Origin: Auricularia sp. M13 | Lineage: Eukaryota; Basidiomycota; Agaricomycetes; Auriculariales; Auriculariaceae | DNA length: 64,000 nucleotides | NCBI GenBank assembly: GCA_037042915.1 | Contig: CM073194.1 | Location: 3,906,001-3,970,000, forward strand | Direction of reading: 5' to 3' | Shown: one piece after another, positions 10,182-22,522 of the stretch | Numbering within the stretch: position 1 is the stretch's first letter | How the letters are laid out: every line of letters begins with the position of its first letter | Made by a program: the position numbers and the translations under genes | Notes under the pieces: model-generated | Told to the model about the DNA's origin: nothing | Databases searched by the model: none | The model's input: only the letters and a program-made list of their open reading frames with translations

Positions 10182-13136
10182 ACCGGTTGAACAAGTTGCC
10201 CGTAGCACCGGGTGGATGGCCCCGGACGTCCACATGGCCTTTATCGTCCATAAGCGCATTGTCCGAGCCCGCGAGGACGCCCGCCGCGCGGCACGCCGCG
10301 ACCTCCGCGTCGCCCAGGCCCAGCGCGTCGCTCGGGATCCACACGATGCGCTGCGGCTCCACGGCGGCGGGGTGGTCGAAGTCCGCCGGCTCGTCGTTGT
10401 GCTTGCCCTCCGCGTGCGTGCCCTCGGTGGGGTCGTAGCCCTCGCGCACGGCCTGCTGCCCGTCCGGCATCGCGGTGTACCTGTGTCCCCCGCCGGCATT
10501 GGAGTCCATCTCGGACGGCGAGAGGCTCTCGCGCAGCCGCTTGCGCGAGTCGGGCGACATCGGCGCCTGGTCCTGCTCCTCCTCGGCGTCCTCGTCGTGC
10601 CCGATCTCCACGCTCGGCGGCCGCTCGCCATCCTGCGGCATCCCATAGCTCTGGTTCGCCAGCGTCAGCGGCAGCGAGTGCAGCAGCGGCCCGAAGCTAT
10701 TATTCAGAATCATATGGAAGATGGCCGTCAAGCCCAGCAGCACGATCATCAGCGCGCCCTCCGGCACGGCCGACGCCTCGTTCTTCTCGTTCCGCGCCAG
10801 GAAGAACAGCGCGGCCAGGCAGACCTGCTGGATATACACGCCGACGAACGTATGCTGGATCGCCTTGGGGAAGAACAATCCTCCGGTGTCGCCCGAGGCG
10901 GGCTGGTCGAGCTGGTAGAGGAAGAGGTACTTCCACATCATGTAGAACAGGAAGAACGCGACGACCGCGAAGCCGTTGATGACCGGTGAGATCACGCTGT
11001 ACGCGACGCACACGACCGCAAGCAGCGTGATGCTCGGGAACAGCTGCCCCCACGCAACGTCGCGCAGGTCGTAGTGCACCGCGTACACCGAGCGCGGCGT
11101 GCTGCTCAGCACGAACAGCTTCACGTAGTGCATGACCAGGGGCGCGATCTGCAGGAAGCCCGCGGCCGTGCCGCCCAGCCCTTGCAAGATGGCGTAGGTG
11201 ATGAAGAACGTGCTCGCGCCCGGAAGGTTCGTCGCGAGCAGCGAGGGGATGGACGTCGGGTTCTTCGCGAGCTCGGGCAGCGCCTTGATGATACCGGAGG
11301 CCAGGGTAATGATCAGGAAACCGTGCTGCACGTAGCGCGTTAGCCAGAAACGAAAATTCACAGAGCGGAGCGTGTACGCACGATGACTTGGAAGATAAAG
11401 TAGCGACTCATCAAGCTGAGCTCAATACCGGTGCGGCGCGGGATACCCTCAAACCTCGCGAGCAAACGCAACACAATGGGCAACAGCATCATGAGAATCG
11501 CCAGACCCACGGGCGGGAGGACACCAGACAGAATACCGACGACGACGCTAGGCAGCTTGCAGAGCCACGCAAGCCACGAGTACGTCTTGCACAATCCCAC
11601 CACATTCGTCAGTATACCCACAAACGTCACGGGGAAGGCCCAGAGGACGATAAGGCCGGCAGTAGCGGCGTACGAGATGAGCTGGCGGATGCGCGCCTCG
11701 TACGGGTTGAGGCCGAGGTTGCCCCAGATGACGTCCGCGGGCGCGACCTCGGTGTACTTGTCCGACATGCGGTACGGCAGGTTGTGCGTGAGCACCTGCG
11801 CGGCCATGTGCGCCGCGATCTGCTGGTGGAACAGCACGAACGCCGAGCTCAGCGGCGGGTACTTCAGGTCCTTCCAGTGCTTCCCGCCGTCCTTTGCGCC
11901 CTCGGTCTTCGCGCGCGCGATTTCCTGGCGCAGCAGCGCGCGCCCGTTCTCTAGCTCGAAGGTCGTCTCGGCGATCTCGCGGCGGCACCACTCGATCGTG
12001 TCGACCTTCTGGCCCAGGAGGGGCAGCGATATCGGCAGGCCGGCGACGGGCAGGCGGTGGGTGGGCCGCATCTCGCGCGGGACGAGCTGCTCGGCGAGCG
12101 GCAGGCCGCTCTTCGCCTCGATGTCGCGCTGCTTCTCGTCCCAGTCCGCCTTGCCCTTGCGCACGGCCGCCTCGTGCTTGCGGCGCAGCTTCGCGGCCGT
12201 GCTGACCAGCGCGGTCTCCGCGCTCTCGAGCTTGTTGCTCGCCTTCAGCCGGCGCTCGTACAGATCCGGCAGGTGCTTCAGGTCGCTGCCGGGAAGCGAT
12301 CAAATTTCAGCGCATCAGCGCCAGCCTAAGTATCGTGCTAAACGCACCGATTCAGCCAGACCTTCTGGACTCCCCCGGGCAGATACGAGAAAAGCTGCGT
12401 CAGCGCGCGCTCGTTGAGGAACTTGTGCGGCACGCCGGTGACGAGGACCGTCCTGGCCTGGGCGCTGGCCGAATGCTCGGGGTCGACGAGATGGATCTGT
12501 CGTTCGGTGATAAACTCCGTCATCTCCTTCTTGATGTTCCAGAGGATCCACGCGGTGAAGAAGTAGACCATGATGAGGTGCGCGGCGTAGCGCGTCTGCT
12601 TATCCGGCGCGACGTTGCCGAAGGTGAGGCGGTCGAGGCCGACCTTGCCGGGCACCTGGGTGTTGACGGAGGTGATGGGCAGCAGGACGAGCCAGGACGC
12701 GAGCCAGATGGGCAGGAAGATGCGGACCATCATGCGCAGGAACTTGACGAAGAAGTACGCGTCCATCCCGTTGTGGTGCTTCGTCGCCCGCCAGTCTGCC
12801 TTCCACAGCGCCAGCGGCCATTCGAGCAGCGAGTCCGAGAGCGGCTTGATTCTCTTACTGCGGGCGGGGGGCAACGTTAGAAAAGGTACTAATGTAGCAG
12901 CGACCGACGCACTTTTCAGCAGGGATAAAGGTGCGCGGCTCGTATATCTCCTTGAACCGTCTCCGTACAATCGTAAAGACGGCGATTTCGGCGCCGAAGA
13001 TGGCGAGGTTGAGCACGAGCGCCGTGACGAAGGACGGCGTGCTCGTGCTCTTGGCCTCCGCCGCCAGAGACGTGCTGTTGCTCCTGCAGTCTGCGGTTCA
13101 GCGGCACGCGCGACATGGGGAAGCGGGCACGCACAT
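10180..13136 (-). CDS. CSC1/OSCA1-type calcium-permeable cation channel
   Basis: Five exons: 13136-13135, 13083-12913, 12857-12348, 12295 region starting 12285-11382, and 11325-10180, giving a 910-residue frame. The start codon is split: AT at the end of exon 1 and G at the start of exon 2, giving MSNSTSLAAEAKSTST. Domains in order: the N-terminal membrane segment ('FVTALVLNLAIFGAEIAVFT') and 'EPRTFIP'; a cytosolic PHM7-type domain ('ARTVLVTGVPHKFLNE', 'VIWGNLGLNPYEARIR'); then the RSN1_7TM membrane core with many hydrophobic helices; and a polar acidic tail. Family members (yeast Csc1, plant OSCA) are osmosensitive or mechanosensitive, calcium-permeable channels at the plasma membrane or internal membranes. 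The family assignment is sound; the physiological role is inferred. Confidence 0.9.
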
Positions 13137-13518
13137 CGTCCGAGTCGGAGTCGGGGGTGTAAAGGAGCGTCAGGTGGTGCGCACGCGTGGACGGTGGCAC
13201 GGGCTAAATAGTGAGGGCAGGTACGAAACGGTGTGGGTGAAGACGTCGACGCCGGCTCCAAACGGCGATTGCGTCCGACGCTATGATGTAATGGCCTGTC
13301 GAACAAAAAGATGCAGGAGCTCGCTCCAGAGAAATGCGAAAAAAAGCGGAACGAGACTCGAACTGAGGAATTGCAAGGGAAAAAGCGCCAAAGGGGGGTT
13401 GGTCCGGAGAAATCAACAGAGCTTTATAAGGTACCTGCAACACGCAATTCACACACAGCACGACAAAGAGAGAGACGGCGATCATGATCACCAGCGCCCA
13501 GCAATTGAATGATCATGA

Positions 13519-14776
13519 TCACAGCAGGACGGCGAGCAACAGGAGGATGCACAGCACTACTATCAGAATCGCTATACACCACCCGCTTTTCGTCTCTGCA
13601 CCATGGCGCGTTGGGTTCATTCAGTACTGCAGAATGAAGACGTAGGGACGGGACAGACCTTCTGTTTCCCGGATGAAGCGCCGCATCTGCGCCATGGCGC
13701 TGCTGAGCTTGCCCTCCGCCCGATCCACACCGGACTCCAGGTCGTTCAGCAGCCTAATCATCATCAGAAGTAGAATTCACAATGGCAATGCGCGCGAGGG
13801 AATCAGCATCTCCAATCCCGACAAGTACTTACTCGTTGTGCTCGGCGACTTCGTGCCCTATTAGCCCCGCTTGCTGCGCGATGGTGTGCAGCGTGCCTTG
13901 TATCGTGTCGAGCGTCTCGTCTTGTCGGTGGATCATCATCTACATGCAGCTTCAGTACAGCCGGTATGGGTGTGCGTTGCGCGCAGGGCTGACCTGCTGT
14001 TCCTCGCGCGCCCATTCGGCCTGGTCGTCCTCTGCTCGAGGATGCGTGTCTGCGCCGTTTGGTAATGACGAGCCATTTGATACCTGCTGCGCCGGTCAAC
14101 GTCTGCAGTCGCTGCCAGTTTCCCACAGAAGCATGGCTGTTCGTCGAAAGTCGGTTGGGACCTGCAGGCGCGCAACGCGACACGGTGCAAACCAACCCTC
14201 CCTTCTCTGGCGAGCAGCATGCCGGAGACGCCGAAGAGGCGCACTCTGGCGCAGCCGAACAAAGAGAGCAAAGCGACGTACCCCGTGTTGACCCTCGACC
14301 TCGCTCCGCATGGTCTGCCCTTATGTACGCATTAAGAAAGCGCACGCCACACCGAAGAGCGCAACGCACAGCAATCGTCCGCCGTACTTGGTTGACATAA
14401 TTGCGCCGCGCGATGACTTCCGCGTCGTCGAGCCCGAACAACCGCGCGCCGCTCTGCTCGACAATCCTATCCACAGCACCCAATTATTCAGTACTCATAA
14501 CTGTCGGGTGAACCTGTGCGCACCTAACGCTCTCGTCCAAATCTTCAAGGTCAGCTTCCAACGAGGCCAGCGTCGCTTTCAACTGCACCGCGTATCAGCC
14601 TGCGAGCCGAACAGCATACGAGTCATAAAGCGGCGCACCTCGCTGCGGGCCCAGTTGAGCTCCTCGCTGCCCTCCTTGGCGGTGCTGCGTATGCGCACGT
14701 AGGACGCGCGCAGCGTCTCGGCCGCCTGCAGCGACGTCTGGATCTCGCTCTGCACTTCGTGGTACGGGTCGTTCAT
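13519..14776 (-). CDS. TLG1: Tlg1/syntaxin-6-type Qc-SNARE
   Basis: Exon 1 starts at 14776 (MNDPYHEVQSEIQTSLQA), matching the N-terminal helical domain of syntaxin-6/Tlg1. Following exons give 'LKATLASLEADLEDLDESV', 'SGARLFGLDDAEVIARRNYV', a tiny exon with 'TMRSEVE', and 'DDQAEWAREEQQ'. The SNARE helix follows ('DETLDTIQGTLHTIAQQAG', 'IGHEVAEHNE', 'LLNDLESGVDRAEGKL'). It ends in a C-terminal membrane anchor, 'GWCIAILIVVLCILLLLAV', with the stop at 13519. Tlg1 mediates fusion of endosome-derived vesicles with the trans-Golgi. The introns are short and numerous. It is divergent from the ThDP enzyme gene. Confidence 0.87.
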
Positions 14777-15111
14777 GTTGGTGGGCGCGGGAGATTATAT
14801 GGACAGCGTAGGCTGTATATGTTGCGTAGAAGGTAGGAGGGTGACGGAGCCGAAGCTGCGCAGGTGGCCGCGGCGGAGTTCGAGCGCGCCGCGGCTTGTT
14901 GCCCGCGGACGTCCAACTCGATGCGCAACACCTTCCTGGCTTACATACGCATTAATATTGGCAGTCGCGCCGTCGCGCTGGTCCCCCTTCTGCTATCCCT
15001 GTTCCCGGCCACGTGACGGGCCGGGGTAGCAACCGCGCTCTTCTGAACGCTTGAACGGTCCGCTGCCGTCCCCGTGTAGGTGCCTCCTCGTCCTCCTACC
15101 CCCTCCCTATC
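14777..15111. promoter_or_regulatory. Divergent promoter region between TLG1 and the ThDP enzyme gene
   Basis: A 335-bp gap between opposite start codons, with a pyrimidine-rich tract just before the plus-strand ATG at 15112. No separate gene is seen. Confidence 0.45.
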
Positions 15112-17269
15112 ATGCTGACCACAAGCTCAGCCTTCCTCAAATCCCTCACGGACGCAGGCATAACACACGCCTTCGTCAACTGGGGCTCCGACCACCCCGC
15201 ACTGCTCGAAGAGCTCGCCCGTCTCAGCTCCCTCTCCGCGCCCAACACTCCAAACTTCCAGATCATCACATGCCCGCACGAGAGCGTCGCGCTGAGCGCC
15301 GCGCAGGGCTTCGCGCAGGCGTCCGGGCGCCCGGCCGCGGTGCTCGTCCACGTCGACGTCGGCACGCAGTCCCTCGCCGGCGCGGTGCATAATTGCGCGA
15401 GGGGCCGCGCGCCGGTGATCATCTACGCCGGCGCCGCGCCGTTTAGCACTGAGGGCGAGTTTAAAGGGTCGAGGAATGAGTTTATATTCTGGTTGCAGGG
15501 TGAGTATTGTATGCTCAGTGCTGCTTGAGGTGTGGTTTACTGATGAATTCGAATGGCGGGTCCCGACATGTAGATGCGGTGGACCAGCCGGCGATTGTGA
15601 GGCAGTATATGAAGCATACCGCCGAGATATACAGCGGGAGGAACGTCGGAATGGTCGTCAGGCGTGCGCTGCAGTTGTGAGTTCAACTTGCTGCCGTGCT
15701 ACAGTATCATTTGTTCTGATATTCGTTCCTTTCAAGTGCTACGAGCGAACCCAAGGGACCGGTCTACCTCTGGGCGCGGCGCGAGATCATGGAAGAAGAA
15801 ATCGACGAAGCGACCTACGCCAAGACGCAGCCGTCGGCCAAATGGCCGAGCATACAGCCCAGCCCGATCCCCGACGACGGTACGTTCTCTACGCGAGTAC
15901 CAACGTGCGCAACGACTGTCACTGTCTAACGCATCCACCAGTCGCAGAAGAAATCGTCTCGGCCCTGGCATCCGCCCAACAACCCCTCATCATCGCCTCG
16001 CACATCGGGCGGCACCCCTCAGGCTCCGCCATCGCCCTCCTAGCAGAATTCTGCGACATCCTGGCAATACCCGTCATCGCGTCCTGCCCGACAGCGCCAG
16101 TCCTCCCAGCAGGCCACATAGCGTTCGCCGGGACGACCTACGGCCGCCCACCCGCGCCACCGCAACCGAATCCGCTCGACCTCATCTACAGCGCAGATGT
16201 GATTCTGCTCCTCGACACCGACATTCCATTTGCCGGCGGCGCGACGCCCAAGGGGGCGCGGATATACCATGTGGACGTGGACCCGCTGAAAGACGGCGTC
16301 GGGACGTTCCAAGCGGGCGCGGAGACCGTGTGTCGCGCGGATACGGCGCTTGCGCTGCGCCAGCTCGTCGCGCGCGCCCGGCTTTGGATCTCGGATCCGA
16401 CTGCCAGCATCAGCATGGAGCCGCCGGTGCCGGGTGTGGACTTGGAAGCGCGGCGCGCGCGGTTACGCGAGTGGCATGCGCGGCGGCAGCACGCGCTCCG
16501 GGCGGCGCAGCAGGTCGAGGGCGCGGACGCGGACGCGGACGCCAGGTTGACGGTCCCGACGATCTGCCACGCGCTCTCCACCGCCATTCCCGGCCGCACG
16601 CTCGTCCTGAACGAGGGCGTGAGCAACTACGCCGCCGTGTGGGAGCACCTGGGCGAGTGCGGCGCGCGCATGGTCACCAGCGGCGGCAGCTCGCTCGGCT
16701 GGGGCCTCGGCGCGGCCGTCGGCGCGCGCCTCGCCTCCAGCTCGCGCGAAGATGGTGATGTTGAGCTGGTCGTGCTCGTTGTGGGCGATGGGAGTTTTTT
16801 GTTTGGTGTGCCCTCTGCGGCGTACTGGGTCGCGCAGAATTACGATGCGGTGAGTTTTGCTTTTTCGCTTACTCACCCGTCACGAATGTGAAGACATTAA
16901 CGCAATATAGCCTTTCTTGACTATCGTGCTCAACAACGGCGGATGGAGGGTGCGCATCCAATTCTCCTGCGTCTCGTCACGCCTCGAAGCTAACACCAAG
17001 CTTTGCCCCGCCATTTGCAGTCACCGAAACTCTCAATGCTCAGCGTGCACCCCTCCGGCCACGGCGCGTCCTCCTCGACGCTGGGCGTGAGCTTCGGACC
17101 CAACGCGCCCGACTACGCTGCCATCGCCGTGGCGGCCGCGGCGGGCAACGCCTGGGGCCGGCGCATCTCGCGCGCCGCCGAACTCACTGGCGCGATGCGG
17201 GACGCGCTGGATGCTGTGCGGGTGAAGAGGCAATGTGCTGTTGTTGACTGTGTTTTGGAGAGCCTTTGA
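15112..17269 (+). CDS. Thiamine-diphosphate-dependent enzyme, acetolactate synthase-like
   Basis: Six exons: 15112-15499, 15574-15676, 15737-15879, 15942-16849, 16911-16949 and 17021-17269. They join in frame to a 609-residue protein. The N-terminal ThDP pyrimidine-binding domain includes the catalytic-type glutamate in 'TCPHESVALSAAQGFAQ'. The middle domain follows ('PLIIASHIGRHPSG'), then the C-terminal ThDP motif GDGSF near residue 500, ending in the paired asparagines of 'TIVLNNGGW'. This is the fold of the acetolactate synthase / benzoylformate decarboxylase superfamily. The insertion 'WARREIMEEEID' is usual in fungal acetolactate-synthase-like proteins that are not the mitochondrial Ilv2. 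The substrate cannot be told from sequence. Confidence 0.88.
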
Positions 17270-17453
17270 CGTTTGAAGGTTGACTTTTTTGTACAGTAAC
17301 TCACAACTGACGCCGGGAAGAATGAATTGCGTTAACTTACACACGATGAAAGTTTGCATTTCACTGGTCAGGCGCTTTGAGCGGGCCTTTTTGCTTCACG
17401 TCTTCATCGAGCACGAGCACGAGACGGGAATGACTCCCGGAGCAGGGTCCGCG

Positions 17454-17460
17454 TATATAA
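17454..17460 (+). promoter_or_regulatory. TATA box
   Basis: TATATAA lies 37 bp before the ATG at 17497, in a GC-rich stretch. It fits a short 5' leader. Confidence 0.5.
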
Positions 17461-17496
17461 CGGCGCGTTCCTTCCACCGGCAGCACCCCATTGTAC

Positions 17497-19818
17497 ATGT
17501 CTTTCCTCGACGATAACCACTGCCAGGACTCTGGCGACGACAGCGACTGGGTCAACAGAAAGAGTGCTGCTGAGAAGGTGAGCGTTGATGATTGAGGTGC
17601 CAGACGGACGAATTCTCACGCTCACGTGTGGCTATGAAGATCGCCACGCGCAGTGAAGTTGGATCCTCATCCGATCACCAGCCAAGTGGACCCAGTGTAT
17701 CCTCCCCGGAGACGACCAATCCTCAGCCGCTGCTGAAGTGCGTGACGTTTCGAATATTTGCATGCTGAGTAACACCTGAGCGGCAATAATACTTAGCAGC
17801 GACAACTCGGATCTCCCTCCAGTTCCGCCAAAGAACGTCGAGCTCAGCCCGCGCGGCAGCCTTATCGCACTCAAGAATCCTGCTCTACTGGCCTGGTACG
17901 AGCGCTATGTGGCCTGGGCACTCGCCCGCCATCCAACGCGCACCCCGGCTCTCTTGAGCCGCGACGTGGCGATGTTGGTGCGTACTACTACTGTAACCTC
18001 ATTGCACCATGGCCAGGTTCGATGGCCGGCTGACTTGTCATTTGTCTTCAATGCGCTGCAGGTGCCGGGGGCCAAACCGGCGTCTTTCGCGCAGTTTGTC
18101 CAGAGGGCGGCGCACCCCGTCGCGCGCAGGCTGCAGCAGACGATCGGCGAGGCTAACCTGCGCAACCGCAGTTACGCGGGAGGCGGGAAGGATGTTGTCG
18201 ACAAGATCGTGCATGACCTCGCTCGAGCATCTGTGGGAATGGTCCCACCGGCAACCGTGACATCGGTCGGTCGTTCGAGGGAGTCGCATTCCAGTATGTA
18301 TCATGCTGACGGGTATCTCAGCCTGCGGGAGAAGAGGTCCAGACCGTAACAACGCCTTTAGAAGCTGCCACACCGATGTCAATCGAAAAGAGAGACGCCA
18401 GCATCGAGGGCGAGGACCAACTTGAGGCTGAAGAGGACGCAAACATGGATACCGACGACGAATTTTACGCGACGTTCGACAGGCGACTCGCGCGCCAGCG
18501 GGCAGCCAGCACCGTCACCAGCTCTCGACGACGTCCCGAGCCTATCACGCCACGGTCGCTGAGCTTCGACGTGACGCTCAAGTTACACTGTGAGGTCAAT
18601 AGCGCCTCGTCCCCGCCATCCTCGCCGTCACCCTCACCCAGCGCGCCCATCGGCACTGGCACCGTGACGGGAGGTTCGGCCCGGGGAGACACGAACGCGT
18701 ACCTCCTACCGCGTACCGGCCGTACCAAGTACACGCAGACATTGCACAATGCGTCCAGAGTCGCGAAGCATAGGCGCCTTCCCGCTGTGCGCAACGGGGC
18801 CAGGCTTGGATGGCAGCAGACGCGCAGCAGTGGCAGAGGCCGGGAGATCGATCGTGATAGTCTTTTTGACGAAGAAAGCGACAGTGAAGATGGAGGCCGC
18901 CAGCTGGTGAGCACGGGGTTGATGCGATGTGTCTAGAAGCTGCAGCGCTGACACGCAATGCTGCAGGAGTTCCAGAACATCAGGCATATATTTCGGCACC
19001 ACAGCGTCGCTCCGAAGCCGCCGTCGACAGATACGCTAGAACACAAGATGTACATCGTCGGCGAGGCCTGGGATCGCTGGTTCCTCTCCTTCATCGACTG
19101 GGCGCTTGAACACGAGCCAAACCACACGAAATACTCGGTTTTTGCGCAGATGAGCAAGGTGGTGAGCACGGTCGAAGAGGCTCCCGCTGTTGCTTGGAGC
19201 TCACGCAATGCTGCAGACGAAGCTTCCTCAGCTGGCTTTTTCCACAATGGCACTGCGTCTCCACAGCCAGGTAAACGCCGCATTCAATCGCGTGCGCGGG
19301 AACCGCTCTGCGATGAACATCGCGCCGTTCCTCAAGGTGTGTTACGAACGCAGAATGAAATGTCCCTTAACGAGCTTTGCAACTTGAATGCAGGCCCAGG
19401 AGAAGTCATCCGTAGTGGAAGAAGGCAGCGAAGGTGGTCTCGATTCTACCGAGATGGAGAGAGAATCACACTGCGAGCAAAGGGAACCCGAGCGCAACTG
19501 CGTGGTCGGTGAAGAACGCGATGAAATTCTCCCGGTCGAGATGGCAGACATTCTCGAATCTGAAGTAGGCCAGTCGTCAATTGCTTACAGCGGAGGTAGC
19601 TCAGATAACTCTCGCAGAATCTCGTACCAGCCGAGCCAGAGTCCCAGCAAGCGCGGCAAGAATGCGGAGAAGAGTCAGAAGCGGTAGTGTTCCATGCGGG
19701 CGACGGAACAACGCCAGACGAGTCGCAGTCATTCGTGGCCCAAGAATGCATGAAGCTACCGGCCATCGACGCGCAAATCGAGGAGATGTCGGAGGGTATC
19801 GACACTCAAGGTAATTGA
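17497..19818 (+). CDS. Hypothetical protein, left copy of a duplicated gene, lacking BRCT repeats
   Basis: It starts MSFLDDNHCQDSGDDSDW and the first exon ends at 17577. Later exons include 'LIALKNPALLAWYERYVAW', a Ser/Pro-rich middle and 'FQNIRHIFRHHSVAPKPP' with 'WDRWFLSFIDWALEHEP'. Then comes 'LAFSTMALRLHSQVNAAF' and an acidic tail ending at 19818. It is clearly paralogous to the minus-strand gene 28087-31200: the first intron falls at the same place, and the 'FRHH.VAP.PP' and 'WDRWFLSFIDWALEHEP' blocks align. It begins where that gene has already completed two BRCT-like repeats. Function unknown; a chromatin or DNA-repair role is only suggested by the paralogue. Its stop lies 106 bp from the convergent oxidoreductase stop. 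Confidence 0.7.
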
Positions 19819-19923
19819 ATATAGAACACGCACTGTTAAGCCTCGTCATACGCAACTGTGGAAACGTACACGAACGTCAAGTCTTGAAATACAAACCTCA
19901 TACGACTTCTACCGGGTCTGACT

Positions 19924-21535
19924 TCACACGCGCAAGGTGTTGCGCACGCGCGAGCCGTTGGGCTGTGAGATTAAAGCACTCGGGGATGCCGGTGTCCTCC
20001 CAAGCCGCCCCGTTCATAAGCTTGGCGACCGCCGGAGCAGCTGTCCAGAGGCGTGCCATGCCTGGCGAGTAGGGTCAGGATCCATGTTTGCGGGAAGATG
20101 CTCCCATACCGTGACCACCTAAGCCCGCACAGATCCACTGGCCAGGTTTACCGGGAACCTCGCCCACGAAGGGCACGGAGTCGATTGTGGACCCGACCAC
20201 GCCAGACCATGCCAGCTGTAACCCTTCTCCCGGAGCGAGGTCCTCGGGCTTTCCGAAATCCGGATGCACTAGCGCACGATGGCATGTTATCAGTCCCACG
20301 AATCGAGGATGCCCAGGATGTTATGTACACTCATGCCAGGCCTTGATGGCTGCCCTCACCATACCAGGCACCGGGCGCCTGTCGATGGCCCGCTCCTCGA
20401 TGATCAGCCTTCTGGTCTCCTCGTCGAACTCTGGATCGTCGCGGGAGATGCCCATAATGATGACAGCGTCCGATTTGCGCTGGATGGAGTACCAATCACG
20501 CAGCCAAGACTGCTCGTACGCTTGAGAGTGCGTCAGGCGACGCGCGCCCGCGTATGAAGGCGACGGCACGAGCGCCAGACATTGCGCCTTGTTCGGGATG
20601 ATGCAGCCCTTGAACTCGGGGAGGAGCGCGGGCGCAAAAGCGTTCGTGGCATGCAGAACACGTGTCGTAGCGATAGAGCCCCGGGACGTCTTTATGATCC
20701 AGTTTCCAGAGCCGTCAGGTGCCTGTTCCACGGCCAACGCAGGGGTGTGCGTGAAGAGCTTCAGTCCGTTCTTGATGTTGGAGGACACCAGGTATTGAGT
20801 CAATTTGGCTGGATGCACAGTGGCCGCGGGAAATTCCCAGGCTGCCACGGCCTGCGGCACGCGAGTGATCTGGTCATGGTGGAGCAAAGTCAAGAGGCAG
20901 CGAGCGTGTGAACTCCGACGTAACATACCTTGGCCGCCTCCGCACCCTTGTGAATCTTGATATGCTCGACTGGCCCGCCCGCGCTCTCGTAGGCTTCATA
21001 GATCTTCTCTAATTCGGCAACATGCTCGTGGTTGAGGATGGTATGGAAGCTCGAGAGCCGCTCAAAGTCACAATCAACCTTTTCGAGTCCCGTGATCAGC
21101 CTTGCGCCCTTCGGCCACGGGAGAACTCGCCTGGTGCTCATGAACAAACTTGGCCACATCCTCCAGGACGACGCGCTCGTTTGCAATGATCTTGAGAGCC
21201 TGATCAACGCCGTGGACGGTCGAGTACCTCGCAAAGCCGTAAAACGGGTTGGGTCTGACATGTCCGCCGTTCCGCGCGCTGGCACACGACGCAGCGTCAC
21301 GCGCCTCCAGCATCACGACATTCTTGGCGCCATCGGCGAGCAACTGGTACGCAGCGAGCGAGCCTGCGATCCCGGAGCCGATGACGACTGTTGTGGCGTG
21401 CGCGGGGAGCGGCTCGCCCGCACCCTCGGTCAGGTGTGCGAAGCCGCGCGTGGTCGCCAGCCAGAAGCTTATGCAGGGATACTCCACCGGCAGCCCCGCA
21501 GGCCACTCGTTGAGATTGTCGTTCTGCTGTGCCAT
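19924..21535 (-). CDS. FAD-dependent oxidoreductase, DAO superfamily (left copy)
   Basis: Starts at 21535 (MAQQNDNLNEWPAGLP). The FAD motif 'VVIGSGIAGSLAAYQLLA' sits near residue 50, followed by 'CASARNGGHVRPN', the usual DAO/GlpD-OrdL second motif. Later exons give 'VPQAVAAWEFPAATVHP', 'TTRVLHATNAFAPALLP' and 'VPFVGEVPGKPGQWICAGL'. The last exon ends 'RLARAQHLARV' at 19924. The first intron looks like a GC-AG intron (near 21140-21090). The protein resembles amine or amino-acid oxidases that act on primary or secondary amines; the substrate is unknown. In the first 100 residues it differs from the right copy at 11 positions. Confidence 0.87.
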
Positions 21536-21860
21536 GGAACGATAGTGTGACAGGAACCTGAATTATCGATGTCCTCCTCGCGGCAGTTATACTTATATCT
21601 GGCGCAAGGACATCTTTGGTTATCGATGGCGCCAGCTCCGTGTTTTTCGGCACTCTGATTTTCCCAAGTGCCCAACGTCCAGCTGGAGCACCGTGACCGA
21701 TGACATGACGGAGGTACTTACCTGTCGAATGCGCCATCCGTGCGGTATGGGAAGCTTTCCGTTTCGATCGCGCAGTCAATCCGCAGTCTGAGCGAATCGC
21801 TGCTGATATCGAGAATCTGCTTCCAGCTGTCTGGCGCGACTGCCCACTGGCCACAGGTCA

Positions 21861-22052
21861 GCCTGCACTCCGCCTCGAGTCGAAAGCCCCAAGATAAGTA
21901 GCGTCTACACTCACTCACATCGCATCCCTGTGGGATGGACCATGAGTCATCATTCGGGCAGTGTTTTCCTCAAGCCGAACGGTCAGGTTGAGGTCACGGG
22001 CGTCCTCCGTAGTAATGTCCAGCAGGTCTGGTTTCTTTTGAGTTCTCACTTG
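21861..22052. other. No gene seen
   Basis: Spacer between the left duplication arm and the palindrome. No coding signal, no splice chain. Confidence 0.35.
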
Positions 22053-22097
22053 AGTCTGATCGCTCTGAAAATGCGGCATTTTCAGAGCGATCAGACT
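22053..22097. repeat. 45-bp palindrome with perfect 22-bp arms
   Basis: The left arm 22053-22074 (AGTCTGATCGCTCTGAAAAT then GC) and right arm 22076-22097 are exact reverse complements around a single G at 22075. It would form a strong hairpin or cruciform. It may be a relic of a transposon end or of the event that made the surrounding inverted duplication. Confidence 0.9.
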
Positions 22098-22522
22098 TAC
22101 AGGAACAAACCGTATACTTCTGCGTGGAAATTGGCAACAGTCATTGCGCCAGCTACTAACGCTGCGTGCCAGTTGTAAAAACTATTCACTTCATGAGGTC
22201 AAATGATCAGCTTTAAGCTTCAAGGGTCAAATCGTTGCTCGGGGTTCGCGGCTTCACTTCTTCCAGCTTTCTTCCTCGTACAAGCTTCGCGGTACTACTA
22301 GTACTTGAAAGCTTCATAGTTTCAGAAGCCGTGAATCAGACAATGCCACAACGCTCGTGCTGGTCGCATACTGTTGCATTCTTTGCTACTAATTGCAAAC
22401 GAGCCTGCATTCCGTACACGACCGCCGCTCTCCCATGACACGACGCTCAGCCCGAGTCTGCGCCCCTCCCTCAGTTCTCAGCTCTCACACGGAACCCAGC
22501 CCGCCACGATGACTCACCAGCT

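Larger units (their letters stand above)
17497..21860 (+). repeat. Left arm of a large inverted duplication
   Basis: This stretch (unknown gene on plus, oxidoreductase on minus) is the mirror image of 26110-30200 (oxidoreductase on plus, unknown gene on minus). Gene order, convergent orientation, intron positions and protein sequence all correspond. The match runs past the oxidoreductase start to about 21850. Confidence 0.8.

Noticed and set aside
11548-12303. Long Arg/Ala-rich frames on both strands over the channel gene
   Set aside because: High-GC shadow frames of the CSC1-like coding exons; composition (Arg/Ala/Pro) is typical of out-of-frame reading.
15664-16758. Long Arg-rich plus-strand frame
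   Set aside because: Shadow of exons 3-4 of the ThDP enzyme, which are in another frame and carry recognisable motifs.
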